Shown here in pieces: positions 16,868-26,700 of a stretch of 64,000 bases of DNA. The translations under genes were made by a program, and so were the position numbers. Below the pieces are notes generated by a model, which saw nothing but the letters and a program-made list of their open reading frames with translations, was not told where the DNA came from and ran no database searches. The DNA is taken from assembly GCA_036961295.1 (NCBI GenBank), contig JBALVX010000001.1, forward strand, positions 496,001-560,000, read 5' to 3'. The stretch comes from JAGPUQ01 sp036961295. GTDB taxonomy: Bacteria; Pseudomonadota; Gammaproteobacteria; Pseudomonadales; Porticoccaceae. Position 1 is the first letter of the stretch. Each line of letters begins with the position of its first letter.

Positions 16868-19804
16868 TTACTGACAGGCTTCGCAATCTGGCTCATCAAT
16901 GGCGCAGGCTGCAGGTACCGGCGCTGGGCCAGCTGCTGCAGCGGGTGCCGCTGTACCGGATGCTGTACCTGAAGAGACGGCATTAAGTGTGCCGGTACCG
17001 ACGGTGGATTTCTCCGTGGTGGTCGCGGCCAATGAGCGCAGGTAGTAGGTGGTTTTAAGTCCCCGGTACCAGGCCATGCGATAGGTGATGTCGAGCTTTT
17101 TACCGTTGACCCCGGAAATATAGAGGTTGAGGCTTTGGGCCTGATCGATCCATTTCTGGCGACGGCTGGCGGCATCGACAATCCACTGGGGTTCGACTTC
17201 AAAGGCGGTGGAGTACAGAGCTTTGAGATCGGCGGGAATACGGTCGATGGGTTGCGCCGAGCCGTCGTAGTATTTGAAGTCGTTAATCATGACTTCGTCC
17301 CAGAGGCCGCGATCTTTCAGGTCGTGTACCAGGTAGCTGTTAACCACGGTGAACTCGCCGGACAGGTTGGATTTCACATAGAGGTTTTGGTAAGTCGGCT
17401 CGATGGACTGGCTGACGCCGGTAATATTGGCGATGGTTGCCGTCGGCGCAATGGCCATCACGTTGGAGTTACGCATGCCCTGGCTGGCGATTTTGGCGCG
17501 TACGCTGTCCCAGTCCATGGAGGTGGATCGATCCACTTCGAGGTACTGGCTGCCGCGCTGTTGTTCGAGCAGGTCGAGGGAGTCGATGGGCAGAATGCCC
17601 TGGCTCCACAGCGAACCCTTGTAGCTTTTGTACTGACCGCGCTCGGCGGCGAGATTGGACGAGGCGGAAATGGCGTAGTAGCTGATCGCTTCCATAGAGC
17701 GGTCGGCAAATTCGACGGCTGCATCGGAGCTGTAGGGCAGGCGGAGTTTGTAGAGGGCATCCTGAAAGCCCATCAAGCCGAGACCGACCGGACGGTGACG
17801 CATATTGGATTGCCGCGCGGTATCGACGGAGTAGTAGTTTATGTCGATCACGTTATCGAGCATGCGCACCGCGGTGTTGATGGTTTGCTCTAACTTGGCG
17901 GTATCGAGTTGACCATCGGCGGTGATGTGCTGGGGTAAATTTACCGAGCCCAGGTTACACACGGCAATTTCTTCGTTGGCCTTGGTATTAAGAGTGATTT
18001 CGGTACACAGGTTGGAGGAGTGTACGACGCCAACATGCTGCTGCGGCGAGCGCAGGTTGCAGGGATCTTTAAAGGTGATCCAGGGATGGCCGGTTTCAAA
18101 CAGCATGCCGAGCATTTTGCGCCACAGTTCCTGGGCGCGAACGGTTTTGTGCAGGACGGTTCCGGCTGCGGCCTGGCGCTCGTACTCTTCGTAGCGGGCT
18201 TCAAAGGCGAGACCGAACAGATCGTGCAAGTCTGGGGTTTCGGAGGGCGTAAACAGAGTCCAGTTGCCGTCTTCGAAGACGCGCTTCATAAACAGATCGG
18301 GCACCCAGTTGGCGGTGTTCATATCGTGGGTGCGACGGCGGTCGTCGCCGGTGTTTTTACGCAGCTCCAGAAATTCTTCGATATCCATGTGCCAGGTTTC
18401 GAGATAGGCACATACCGCGCCTTTGCGCTTGCCGCCCTGATTAACCGCGACGGCGGTGTCGTTAACCACTTTCAGGAAGGGTACGACGCCCTGAGATTTA
18501 CCGTTGGTGCCTTTGATGTAAGAACCCAGGCTGCGCACGGGAGTCCAGTCGTTGCCGAGGCCGCCGGCCCATTTGGAGAGCATGGCGTTATCTTGAATCG
18601 CACCGTAAATGCCTTCGAGATCGTCGGGTACGGTGGTCAGGTAGCAGCTAGACAGCTGTGGACGCAAAGTGCCGGCGTTAAACAGCGTTGGTGTCGAGCT
18701 CATGTAGTCGAAAGACGACAGCAGGTTGTAGAACTCGATGGCGCGGGCTTCGCGATCATCTTCGTTTGCGGCCAGACCCATAGCGACGCGCAGGAAGAAA
18801 CACTGAGGTAGCTCAAAGCGGGTGTCGTTGCTGTGAATAAAGTAACGGTCGTAGAGGGTCTGCAGGCCGAGGTAGCCAAATTGCAGGTCGCGCTCGGGAA
18901 GAATGGCCGCGCCAATGCGGTCGAGGTCGAACTCGGCCAGGGTTGGGGCGATCAGTTCTAGTTCGATGCCACGCTTGATATAGGCTTTAAAGGCATCCGG
19001 GTAGAGGGCGGTCATTTCGTGCTGGGTGGCGGTTTCAGCGACGTTTAAGAACGTTAACGCTTCGCTGCGCAGGCCGTCGAGTAACAGGCGGGCGGTGGCG
19101 TAGGTGTAGTTGGGTTCGGTTTCTACCAAAGTGCGCGCGGTAATGACCAGCGAGGTGTTGACGTCGGCGATGGAGACACCGTCGTAGAGATTGCGCAGGG
19201 CCTCGGTGAGAATGACATCGGTTTCGACATCTTTAAGGCCTTCGCAGGCTTCGCGCACCACGGTTTGTACGCGGGCCATATCCAGCGGCGCCTGGGTGCC
19301 GTCGGGGTGAAGCACCATAATAGTGGACTGTAGTTCGGGCGTGCTGGATTCGGCTACGGGGGGTTGTTCGCTGGCGCGCTCGCGGGCGCGGTCTTCGCGA
19401 TAGATTACGTAGGAGCGGGCGATGGCTTGTTCGCCTTTGCGCATTAAGGCCAGCTCGACCTGATCCTGAATGTCCTCAATATGTACTGAACCACCGGAAG
19501 GCATGCGCCGTTTAAAGGTCTCGTTGACCATCTCGGTAAGGTCTTTTACGGTCGCGTGAATGCGTCCGGAAGCTGCTGCGGCTGCGCCTTCTACGGCCAG
19601 AAAGGCGCGCGTGATGGCGATGGCGATTTTGCTGTTGTCGTAGGGCACAACGGTGCCGTTGCGCTTGATCACCTTGAGCTGACCGGGGGCGGTGGCGGCG
19701 ATAGAACTCGCCTGGCTGCTTGCTGCTGGGCTGCTTGTAGTTGAAGCGCCCGCCGTCGGGGTTTGCTGAGGAGCGTTAGCGGGGGTGTTGAGGGTGTTCT
19801 CCAT
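16868..19804 (-). CDS. nrdA: Ribonucleoside-diphosphate reductase subunit alpha (class I), two ATP cones
   Basis: Catalytic subunit that reduces ribonucleoside diphosphates to deoxy forms. 978 residues. After a Ser/Ala/Thr-rich start come two ATP-cone domains, about 42-150 (LKVIKRNGTVVPYDNSKI) and about 160-255 (IMVLHPDGTQAPLDMARV), for allosteric control. The barrel follows, with active-site pieces RPQLSSCYLTT, NLCTEITLN and VCNLGSVNLP. The C-terminus ends in DEPDCEACQ, whose Cys pair re-reduces the active site, joined by an Ala/Pro-rich linker of about 30 residues. The long upstream region carries candidate NrdR and DnaA boxes. Operon order is nrdA-nrdB. Confidence 0.96.
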   Translation of the reverse strand: MENTLNTPANAPQQTPTAGASTTSSPAASSQASSIAATAPGQLKVIKRNGTVVPYDNSKIAIAITRAFLAVEGAAAAASGRIHATVKDLTEMVNETFKRRMPSGGSVHIEDIQDQVELALMRKGEQAIARSYVIYREDRARERASEQPPVAESSTPELQSTIMVLHPDGTQAPLDMARVQTVVREACEGLKDVETDVILTEALRNLYDGVSIADVNTSLVITARTLVETEPNYTYATARLLLDGLRSEALTFLNVAETATQHEMTALYPDAFKAYIKRGIELELIAPTLAEFDLDRIGAAILPERDLQFGYLGLQTLYDRYFIHSNDTRFELPQCFFLRVAMGLAANEDDREARAIEFYNLLSSFDYMSSTPTLFNAGTLRPQLSSCYLTTVPDDLEGIYGAIQDNAMLSKWAGGLGNDWTPVRSLGSYIKGTNGKSQGVVPFLKVVNDTAVAVNQGGKRKGAVCAYLETWHMDIEEFLELRKNTGDDRRRTHDMNTANWVPDLFMKRVFEDGNWTLFTPSETPDLHDLFGLAFEARYEEYERQAAAGTVLHKTVRAQELWRKMLGMLFETGHPWITFKDPCNLRSPQQHVGVVHSSNLCTEITLNTKANEEIAVCNLGSVNLPQHITADGQLDTAKLEQTINTAVRMLDNVIDINYYSVDTARQSNMRHRPVGLGLMGFQDALYKLRLPYSSDAAVEFADRSMEAISYYAISASSNLAAERGQYKSYKGSLWSQGILPIDSLDLLEQQRGSQYLEVDRSTSMDWDSVRAKIASQGMRNSNVMAIAPTATIANITGVSQSIEPTYQNLYVKSNLSGEFTVVNSYLVHDLKDRGLWDEVMINDFKYYDGSAQPIDRIPADLKALYSTAFEVEPQWIVDAASRRQKWIDQAQSLNLYISGVNGKKLDITYRMAWYRGLKTTYYLRSLAATTTEKSTVGTGTLNAVSSGTASGTAAPAAAAGPAPVPAACAIDEPDCEACQ

Positions 19805-20069
19805 GGTCTTTTGCCTGCCTGTTTTTTTAAGTATTGGTTTTTTTAAGTTAAGTATTGGTGGTTGATTTAAGTTGCTGGTTCAATATAAAAACTGGTTCGA
19901 TCTAATAGTCTGTCTACCTAAGGTCTGTTTACCCTAAGTTCTGTTTACATAGCCCAGGAAGCCATTGAAAATGCTCAGGTAGGTGTAGCGACACCCTTAG
20001 TCTGGTTTTCTTGCTCACTTTGGCTGAATGCAGCCTGGCTGTTTTTATTAGTTTCTTTAGTGCGTGTCA

Positions 20070-20170
20070 TTTGTCTAATTTGTCTAATTCTAAACGTGTG
20101 ATTTATATCTAAGCATCTAAGCTGTGCTATCTAAGTACTACGCTATCTAAATTTGGCCATCTAAAACAGC
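20070..20170. repeat. Degenerate repeats (CTATCTAAG-like) upstream of nrdA
   Basis: Five or more imperfect units built on (C)TATCTAAG or CATCTAAG at a spacing of about 13-16 bases. The same 782-base gap holds other local repeats at 19821-19870 (TTTTTTAAGTATTGGT-like) and 19909-19950 (GTCTGTTTACCTAAG-like). Confidence 0.55.
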
Positions 20171-20228
20171 GTTTTCGTGCAATTCAAGTTTAGTAGTAAG
20201 CCCCACATATGGGGAATCTGTCGCCAAG

Positions 20229-20278
20229 GACTACAAGATAGTGTGCCTGAGCTAGAAATGCAACACAATATATGCGAT
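20229..20278. promoter_or_regulatory. Candidate NrdR boxes upstream of nrdAB
   Basis: Two sequences resemble the NrdR box (ACACWATAT-type palindrome). GACTACAAGATAGTGT at 20229-20244 reads ACACTATCTTGTAGTC on the minus strand. ACACAATATATGCGAT lies at 20263-20278, and an outer inverted repeat AACACAAT ... ATTGTGTT spans 20262-20288. NrdR normally binds paired boxes about three helical turns apart, close to the spacing seen. They lie about 430-480 bases before the nrdA start. Confidence 0.5.
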
Positions 20279-20295
20279 AAATTGTGTTAATAGCC

Positions 20296-20304
20296 TGTGG
20301 ATAA
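20296..20304 (-). promoter_or_regulatory. DnaA box upstream of nrdA
   Basis: TGTGGATAA, the exact reverse of the DnaA box TTATCCACA, 18 bases after the second candidate NrdR box. DnaA control of nrdAB is known in E. coli. Confidence 0.6.
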
Positions 20305-20445
20305 GCTGTGATCCGATAAACGGTGGGGAGCATGCCCCAAACAGGGGCAAGAAATCAGCACTCATTGGTTTTAATGGGTCATTTTTTGGCCGAATTCGCG
20401 AGTGTTTTCGGCCTTAAAGCTGGGCGACAGTGGGAAATCGACTTT

Positions 20446-20466
20446 TGTGGATAAACCTGTGGATAA
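20446..20466 (-). promoter_or_regulatory. Pair of DnaA boxes upstream of nrdA
   Basis: Two perfect TGTGGATAA boxes at 20446-20454 and 20458-20466, 12 bases apart and so on nearly the same helix face. Together with 20296 this gives three perfect boxes in 171 bases. No AT-rich unwinding element or dnaA gene is nearby, so gene regulation is more likely than an origin. Confidence 0.6.
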
Positions 20467-20529
20467 ATTCGACCAATATGGAGCCATCCCGGGCTTTGAA
20501 GTCCATGACAAGGCTGATTTCGGCGCGGT

Positions 20530-20586
20530 TTTAAATGGTTTAGGCAGAGTTTTAAGCAGAGCCTTAAGTAGAACTCTAAGTAGAGA
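20530..20586. repeat. Short degenerate tandem repeat after the exonuclease gene
   Basis: About five imperfect 12-13 base units such as TTTTAAGCAGAG, CCTTAAGTAGAA and CTCTAAGTAGAG, directly next to the stop codon of the exonuclease III gene. They create a spurious small open frame ending in repeated LSR residues. Confidence 0.65.
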
Positions 20587-21351
20587 TTAGAGCTTAATAT
20601 CGAGCTGCACCGGGCAGTGATCAGAACCCATCACCTCGGTGAGAATGTCGGCGTCTTCGATACGGTCTTTGATGCTGTCCGACACCATAAAGTAATCGAT
20701 CCGCCAGCCGACGTTGTTGCCCCGAGCGCCAGCCCGGTAGCTCCACCAGCTGTATTTGGCCTCGTCCGGGTGTTGATAACGGAAGGTGTCGATAAAACCG
20801 GCGGCAACCAGGTTGTCCAGGCCATCGATTTCCCGCTGCATATAGCCCGCACTTTTGTTGTAGTTGGGTTTGGCGCGGGCAAGATCGATATCCCGGTGGG
20901 CGACATTGAGATCACCACAGACCACCACGGGCTTTTGCTGCTCTAGTTGTTTGAGGTGGGTGAGAAAGTCCGCGTCCCACTGCTGGCGATAGTCGAGCCG
21001 CTTGAGTTCGCTGCCGGAGTTGGGGGTGTACACGGTGACCAGGAAATAGGTATCGAATTCCAACGCAATCACGCGGCCTTCGAGGTTGTGCTCGGGTTGA
21101 TCCATATCGTAGTGGATGGACAGTGGTTCTTGGCGAGTCAGAATAGCGGTGCCGGAATAGCCTTTCTTATCTGCCGAGTTTGCGTAGACATGGAAGCCTT
21201 CGATACCTTCCAGAGCGGTCATCACCTGATCGTCCTGGGCTTTGGTCTCCTGCAGGCAGATGACGTCGGTGTTCATGTCGTGCAGGGCCTGGGCGAAGTC
21301 TTTTTTCATCGCGGCGCGAATACCATTTACATTCCACGATACTAAACGCAT
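20587..21351 (-). CDS. xthA: Exodeoxyribonuclease III / AP endonuclease
   Basis: 254-residue Mg-dependent nuclease of the endonuclease/exonuclease/phosphatase fold, which cuts DNA at abasic sites during base-excision repair. Motifs in order: WNVNGIRA (Asn7/Asn9), the metal-binding Glu35 in CLQETKA, TVYTPNSG, GDLNVAHRDIDLA, WRIDYFMVS and the C-terminal catalytic GSDHCPV. Length fits ExoA/ExoIII-type enzymes. AGGAAGCTAGCCC precedes ATG 21351. It is a stand-alone gene, convergent to nothing and separated from nrdA by the long regulatory gap. Confidence 0.94.
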   Translation of the reverse strand: MRLVSWNVNGIRAAMKKDFAQALHDMNTDVICLQETKAQDDQVMTALEGIEGFHVYANSADKKGYSGTAILTRQEPLSIHYDMDQPEHNLEGRVIALEFDTYFLVTVYTPNSGSELKRLDYRQQWDADFLTHLKQLEQQKPVVVCGDLNVAHRDIDLARAKPNYNKSAGYMQREIDGLDNLVAAGFIDTFRYQHPDEAKYSWWSYRAGARGNNVGWRIDYFMVSDSIKDRIEDADILTEVMGSDHCPVQLDIKL

Positions 21352-21435
21352 GGGCTAGCTTCCTGTTGATAGATGATTAGGCTTCAGGTTTGAAGTATTC
21401 AGTTTTCAGGGGCTCAGTTTTCAGGACTTCAGGTG

Positions 21436-22212
21436 TTAGGAATTAGAGGACCTAAGTTTTTTCTGATAGCCCGATTGCACTAGATCCACCGCTACCAGCA
21501 CGGCGATGGAAAAGTAGAAGGTCGCCTTGGACATGGGTTCGACAGCAAAACCAAACAGTTTTAAGTGAGCCAGGTGGCCACCTTCGCCAAGTAACACTAC
21601 GCCCACAATCAACAGGATAAATAAACCGAGGATTTCGTACTTGCGGTTGCGTTGCAAAAATTCGGAGACGTGATCGGCCAGTACAAACATGGCGATGCCG
21701 GAGGTGATAATGGCGATGGCCAGCACGATAAAGACGTCGGTAATGGCCAGCGCTGATAAGATTGAATCAAAGCTGAAAATCAGATTCATAAACACAATGA
21801 TGGCCACCACCGAGGCGGCGGATTTTTTCGGGGCGGAGTCGCCCTCGTGAACCAGGTCGCTCACCGAGAGCATATGGGATATTTCTTTAACGGCGGTGTA
21901 CATAATAAAGCCGCCGCCAAACAAAAATACGATGGTTGAGAAGTTGAAGGTGCCTTCGATAACGCCGGTCCAGTTGAGGTGGAAAAATGGCGCGGTCATG
22001 GTATTGATCAGTTTGATCATCACGAACAGCAATATAATGCGCAGCGCTACCGCGATGATGATGCCCCAGCGGCGTACCGCGGCCTGTTGATGGGCGGGGG
22101 CACGTTTTGATTCGATGGATATATAGAGCAGGTTGTCGAAGCCGAGTACGGCCTGTAAAAAGATCAGTACGCCCAGGTTAGCCAGGTTGTCGATGGTAAA
22201 AAGTTCGATCAT
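21436..22212 (-). CDS. TerC family integral membrane protein
   Basis: 258-residue polytopic membrane protein with about seven hydrophobic segments. The two acidic intramembrane motifs of TerC proteins are present: GFDNLLYISIES near residue 25 and FSFDSILSALAITD near residue 145. The family is linked to tellurite resistance and to metal (manganese/calcium) export during or after secretion; the exact ion here is unknown. The local spacers on both sides (about 21375-21435 and 22275-22325) contain degenerate short repeats. Confidence 0.88.
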   Translation of the reverse strand: MIELFTIDNLANLGVLIFLQAVLGFDNLLYISIESKRAPAHQQAAVRRWGIIIAVALRIILLFVMIKLINTMTAPFFHLNWTGVIEGTFNFSTIVFLFGGGFIMYTAVKEISHMLSVSDLVHEGDSAPKKSAASVVAIIVFMNLIFSFDSILSALAITDVFIVLAIAIITSGIAMFVLADHVSEFLQRNRKYEILGLFILLIVGVVLLGEGGHLAHLKLFGFAVEPMSKATFYFSIAVLVAVDLVQSGYQKKLRSSNS

Positions 22213-22352
22213 GATGCGTAATGTCCTCTCCAGATATAGGAGCTAGTGTAAAGTGAGTTGCCGCTTCCTGAAAGCCTTTAACCTAAAACCGTTAGTTTAA
22301 AACCTATAACTTAAAATCTTTAACCCAGCAGGGTAAATGAAGGGTAGAGCTT

Positions 22353-22853
22353 ATGCCGACACAAGCATCCACACAGTTTACGGAAACCCGCGTTAGCGTT
22401 GAAGCTGATTGGGTAGACTACAACGGCCATATGAACCTGGCCTACTACGTGCTGGCTTTCGATAAGGCCACGGATACGTTCTACGACAATCTCGGTATTG
22501 GCCTGGCATACCGGGAGCAAATGAATAGCTCGATGTTTACCCTGGGGATCAATGTGGATTACCTTCAGGAGGTATTTGTCGGCGATGAGTTGTGCATTAC
22601 CACGCAGTTGTTGGACTGCGACGCTAAACGCCTGCGTTATTTTCATCAGATGTATCAGGGGGCGTCACAAGGTAGGCCAGAAAAACCAGTGGCCACCAAC
22701 GAGTGTCTGGCCGTGCATGTGGATATGAATATACGCAAAAGTGCGCCGTTTCCCGAACTTACTCGTACACGTATTGATACGGTGTTGGCCGATCATCGGC
22801 AGTTACCCCAGCCGGAGCGGGCGGGTAGGGTGCTGGGGTTTTCTGCGAAATAG
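22353..22853 (+). CDS. Acyl-CoA thioesterase (hotdog fold)
   Basis: 166-residue hotdog-fold protein. The segment VEADWVDYNGHMNLAYYVLAFDKATD is typical of 4HBT-type thioesterases, with the catalytic Asp in WVDYNGHMN, and is close to the thioesterases fused to or paired with carnitine dehydrogenase. It would hydrolyse an acyl-CoA in the cytosol; the substrate is not clear. GAAGGG lies nine bases before ATG 22353. It is divergent from terC and convergent with csiV. Confidence 0.82.
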   Translation: MPTQASTQFTETRVSVEADWVDYNGHMNLAYYVLAFDKATDTFYDNLGIGLAYREQMNSSMFTLGINVDYLQEVFVGDELCITTQLLDCDAKRLRYFHQMYQGASQGRPEKPVATNECLAVHVDMNIRKSAPFPELTRTRIDTVLADHRQLPQPERAGRVLGFSAK

Positions 22854-22879
22854 CTTAAGTTTTATTAATACGTGCAGGG

Positions 22880-23725
22880 TTAGGGCTGGACGCGATTCAC
22901 CTTAACCAGCATACCCATATTGGCGTGGTCGAGATAATATAGTTCTCCCGGCGCTATCTGACGGGATTCCCGCAGGGTAAACGCCTTGCCAGTCACCATG
23001 GTTTCGACGGCAAGATGATTTCCCGGTATGGCTGGCAGGGTGACGTGGCGAGGGATGGGAGGTTCGGCAGTGGGGTTTTCAAAAGTGCGATTTTGAAGGC
23101 CGCTATCTTGAAGGTCGTCATCCAGAAGGTCATTATTTCGAAGATCAGGGTTTACAACATCTGGGCTTGCAGCACTATGGTATGAATCGGGATCTGAGTC
23201 AGCGCCAGAGCCAGAGCCACTAGAATCAGTATTGGAACCAGGCACGATTTTCCAAAGATCGGTTTCCAGGTGCAGGAAGCGCGATAAGTAGACACGCACA
23301 CTGCCTTCCAGCTCGTGGTGAGCGCCGTGCTTGCTGCCGCCGGCTATTCTGACCCAGGGCATGTTGGCGCTACCGCGCCCCGGTTGTCGCCAGGCCTGGT
23401 GATAGAGGACGCGATAGTTGTTGCTTCGACCCAGGGTATAGGCCTCGGGGCCCAGTTGTCGTTCATCTTTAGTAATTAGAGGAAAGGGGCTGTCGCTGTC
23501 CTCGACATCAATCAGCTCGGCGGGGTAGCTGAGCTGCTCCGAGGCGGAGGCGCTTTCGTCGCCGAAGTTATCGACCTGAGCAAAAATCAGTACTTCTACC
23601 TGATACCAGTTTTCGTTAGCGTCAGTGGTTTTTTTCGTGGTGACGTCGCTAGCACCTTCCGCGGTGACGCTGCCAGCGCCGACCAGCAGTGCCATAGAGA
23701 ACAGTAAGCGCGTGAATAGAGTCAT
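22880..23725 (-). CDS. csiV: CsiV-family periplasmic protein
   Basis: 281 residues with a signal peptide ending at VTAEG. The mature protein begins ENWYQVEVLIFAQVDN, the hallmark YxVEvLiF start of the CsiV (formerly DUF2803) family, and ends with GELYYLDHANMGMLVKVNRV. CsiV binds peptidoglycan and is needed for cell-shape integrity under D-amino-acid stress in Vibrio. A Ser/Asp/Asn-rich linker (about residues 165-205, with repeated NPDLRNNDLLDDDLQDSGLQ-type units) is low in complexity and probably flexible. It lies 59 bases downstream of mfd in the same direction, the usual position in related genomes. Confidence 0.82.
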   Translation of the reverse strand: MTLFTRLLFSMALLVGAGSVTAEGASDVTTKKTTDANENWYQVEVLIFAQVDNFGDESASASEQLSYPAELIDVEDSDSPFPLITKDERQLGPEAYTLGRSNNYRVLYHQAWRQPGRGSANMPWVRIAGGSKHGAHHELEGSVRVYLSRFLHLETDLWKIVPGSNTDSSGSGSGADSDPDSYHSAASPDVVNPDLRNNDLLDDDLQDSGLQNRTFENPTAEPPIPRHVTLPAIPGNHLAVETMVTGKAFTLRESRQIAPGELYYLDHANMGMLVKVNRVQP

Positions 23726-23784
23726 TAAATTACCTGGCCTGTTTGTCGGGTTGCTTGCACCGGGTTTAGCTATACCGAATTAAG

Positions 23785-26700
23785 CTATGCCGGACTTAAG
23801 TGATCCAGCAATTCGGTAACGGTTTCCAGACGATCCTCCGCACTAAACATCGGAATCGCGAATTTCAATTGTGTGGCACCGTGGAGTCGATACACATCGG
23901 CCTGTTGTTGCACCAGTTGCACAATCACCAGGGGTTCTACCTTGGTGTTCGAGCCAAACTCAATCGTACCACCTGCGGCACCGGCTTCTATTTTATTGAT
24001 CCCCAGTCGAGTAGCGCGCAGGCGCAGACTAGTGACGCGGAATAAATTTTTCAATGGTTCGGACAATAAGCTGAAGCGGTCGATCATTTCAACCTGTAGC
24101 TCGCGGAGCTCGGCGTCGTTCGCGGCACCGGCCAGACGTTTGTAGAGCATTAAGCGGGTATGCACGTCTGGCACGTAGTCCTCCGGAATCAAAGCCGGAA
24201 TATTGAGATTAACTTCGGCACCTAACGGCGCGCTGAGGTCGATGTCCGGGGTTTTACCTTCGCGCAGACTTTGTACGGCGCGCTCCAGTAATTCCATATA
24301 GAGGGAAAAGCCGATAGTGCTGATATGGCCGCTCTGACCTTTGCCGAGTAATTCGCCAGCACCGCGAATCTCTAAATCGTGAGTGGCCAGTGTAAAGCCC
24401 GAGCCCAGGTGGTCGGCGGCTTCGATGGCTTCCAGACGTTTGTGGGCATCGCTGGTCATTTGCTTGGGATGGGGGGTGAGCAGGTAGGCATAGGCCTGGT
24501 GGTGAGAGCGGCCGACGCGACCGCGCAATTGATGCAACTGGGCGAGCCCGAGTTTGTCGGCGCGTTCGATAATAATCGTGTTGGCGCTGGGCACGTCAAT
24601 GCCGGTTTCAATAATGGTGGAGCACACCAGCACATTAAAGCGCTGGTGGTAGAAATCCGACATCACGCTTTCGAGTTCGCGCTCGCGGAGTTGGCCGTGG
24701 GCAACTCCGACCCGGGCTTCGGGAATTAAGATTTGCAGGTCAGCCGCAGTTTGGCTGATGGTTTTAACGTCGTTATGTAAAAAATACACCTGCCCGCCGC
24801 GGAGGATTTCTCGCAGAATGGCTTCTTTAATTAGACGCTTGTCCCAGAGATGGGTAAAGGTTTTTACCGATAAGCGTTTGGCTGGGGGGGTGGCGATAAT
24901 AGAGAGATCGCGCAGGCCGCCCATGGCCATGTTCAGGGTGCGAGGAATGGGGGTGGCGGTGAGCGTAAGAATATCGACTTCACTGCGCATGGCTTTAACT
25001 TTTTCTTTTTGCTGCACACCGAAACGATGTTCTTCATCAATAATCAGTAAGCCCAAATCGCGATATTGAATATGAGTATTCAGCAATTTATGGGTGCCAA
25101 TTAAAATATCGATTTTGCCCTCGGCTACTTGCTGAAGTACTTCGCTTTGTTCTTTGGCGGAGCGAAAGCGCGACAGCACATCGATACGTACGGGCCAGTC
25201 GGCAAAGCGGTCGCGGAAGTTGTCGTAGTGTTGTTGCGCGAGCAGTGTGGTGGGTACCAGGATGGCGACTTGTTTACCGCTGCTAATGGCGATAAATGCC
25301 GCGCGCATGGCGACTTCGGTTTTGCCGAAGCCGACATCGCCGCACACCAGGCGATCCATCGGTTGCTCGCCGTGCATGTCGCTGTGTACTGCGCTGATGG
25401 TTTGCAGTTGATCGGGGGTTTCTTCAAAAGGGAAGCCCGCGCAAAACGCGCGGTAGTCTTCTTCCGGACAGCGATAGATATAGCCTTTGCGGGCCTCGCG
25501 GCGAGCGTAGACATCGAGTAGTTCGGCCGCGGTGTCGCGAATTTGTTTGGCGGCTTTGGTTTTAGCTTTTTGCCAGGTCTCCGAGCCGAGGCGATGCAAT
25601 GGCGCCACGCTTTCGTCGCTACCGCTGTAGCGGCTAATCAGATGTAAATTGGCAACCGGTACATAGAGTTTATCGCCAGCGGCGTATTCAAGGGTTAAAA
25701 ATTCTGCCGGTTCGTCCTCCATAACCAGGGTTTGTAAGCCCCGGTAGCGACCCACGCCGTGGTCGATATGTACCACCGGCGCGCCGAGACGCAATTCGGT
25801 AAGATTTTTGATGATCTGATCGGCGCTCTCCTGTTCTCGGGAGCGACGACGGCGCTGCAATACTTGCTGGCCAAATAATTCCGTTTCGCTGATCACGGTG
25901 ATGGCGGGTTGAGCCAGGCACAAACCGCGTTCTAATGGATAGACCAGAATGTAATGTTCGGCTTTTGTAGGAGCTGTTACAGGAGTTTCTATCGGAGCTT
26001 TTACTGGAGTGCCGCTCAGCTCTGGAGCAGATGTGTGGTTGATCGCGGCGACAAACTCCGACCACGATGCGACTTCTTTGGGTTTAATCTCAGCCTTGGC
26101 GAGTAACTCGAGTAAGGCTTCCCGGCGACCTGCGGATTCCGCACAAAACAATACGCTGGTGGTGGTTTCGGCGAGTAGAGCCCGAAGCTTTTCCAGCGGC
26201 TCAGGAGCCTTGGCGTCAACGCCGATATCCGGCAGCGCCAGGCTACTGAAATTGTGGTGGCCGACTTTCTCAGGCAGGGCTTCGGCATGTAGATCGGTGC
26301 GCGCCAGTTGTTTGAGGTCGGAAAATAATTCGCTGGTGCTGAGAAACAACTCGCCTGGGGGTAGCAGCGGGCGAGTGGGATCAACGCCGTATTCTTCGTA
26401 GCGCTCGTTGGCTTCACGCCAAAAATTGTCTGCGGCGCCACTGATATCGCCTTCGGTAAACAAGCGGGTATGCTCGGGCAGGTAGTCGAATAAGGTCGCG
26501 GTGCTGTCGAAGAATAAGGGCAGGTAGTATTCGATGCCGCCGGGGGCCGCGCCAGTTTTTACGCCTTGATATAGGGCGCATTGCCGTGGGTCGTTATCGA
26601 AGTGGCTGTGCCAGCGATCGAGAAAAGTTTTTATGGCGTTTTTATCGAGGGGGAACTCTCTGGCCGGTAATAAATTAATGGCGTCTTTTTTGTCCACCGT

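Noticed and set aside
17135..17893. 252-codon plus-strand open frame opposite nrdA
   Set aside because: It mirrors the high-G+C codon pattern of nrdA, has no recognisable domain and lies wholly inside a clear essential gene.
18020..18811. 263-codon plus-strand open frame opposite nrdA
   Set aside because: Shadow of nrdA codon bias; the translation has no known motifs or ribosome site.
20230..20470. Possible replication origin because of clustered DnaA boxes
   Set aside because: There are only three boxes, with no AT-rich unwinding element and no dnaA, dnaN, gyrB or rpmH nearby; regulation of nrdAB explains them better.
20402..20590. Small plus-strand open frame ending in repeated LSR residues
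   Set aside because: It runs through the DnaA boxes and a degenerate tandem repeat and has no ribosome site; the repeats explain the open frame.
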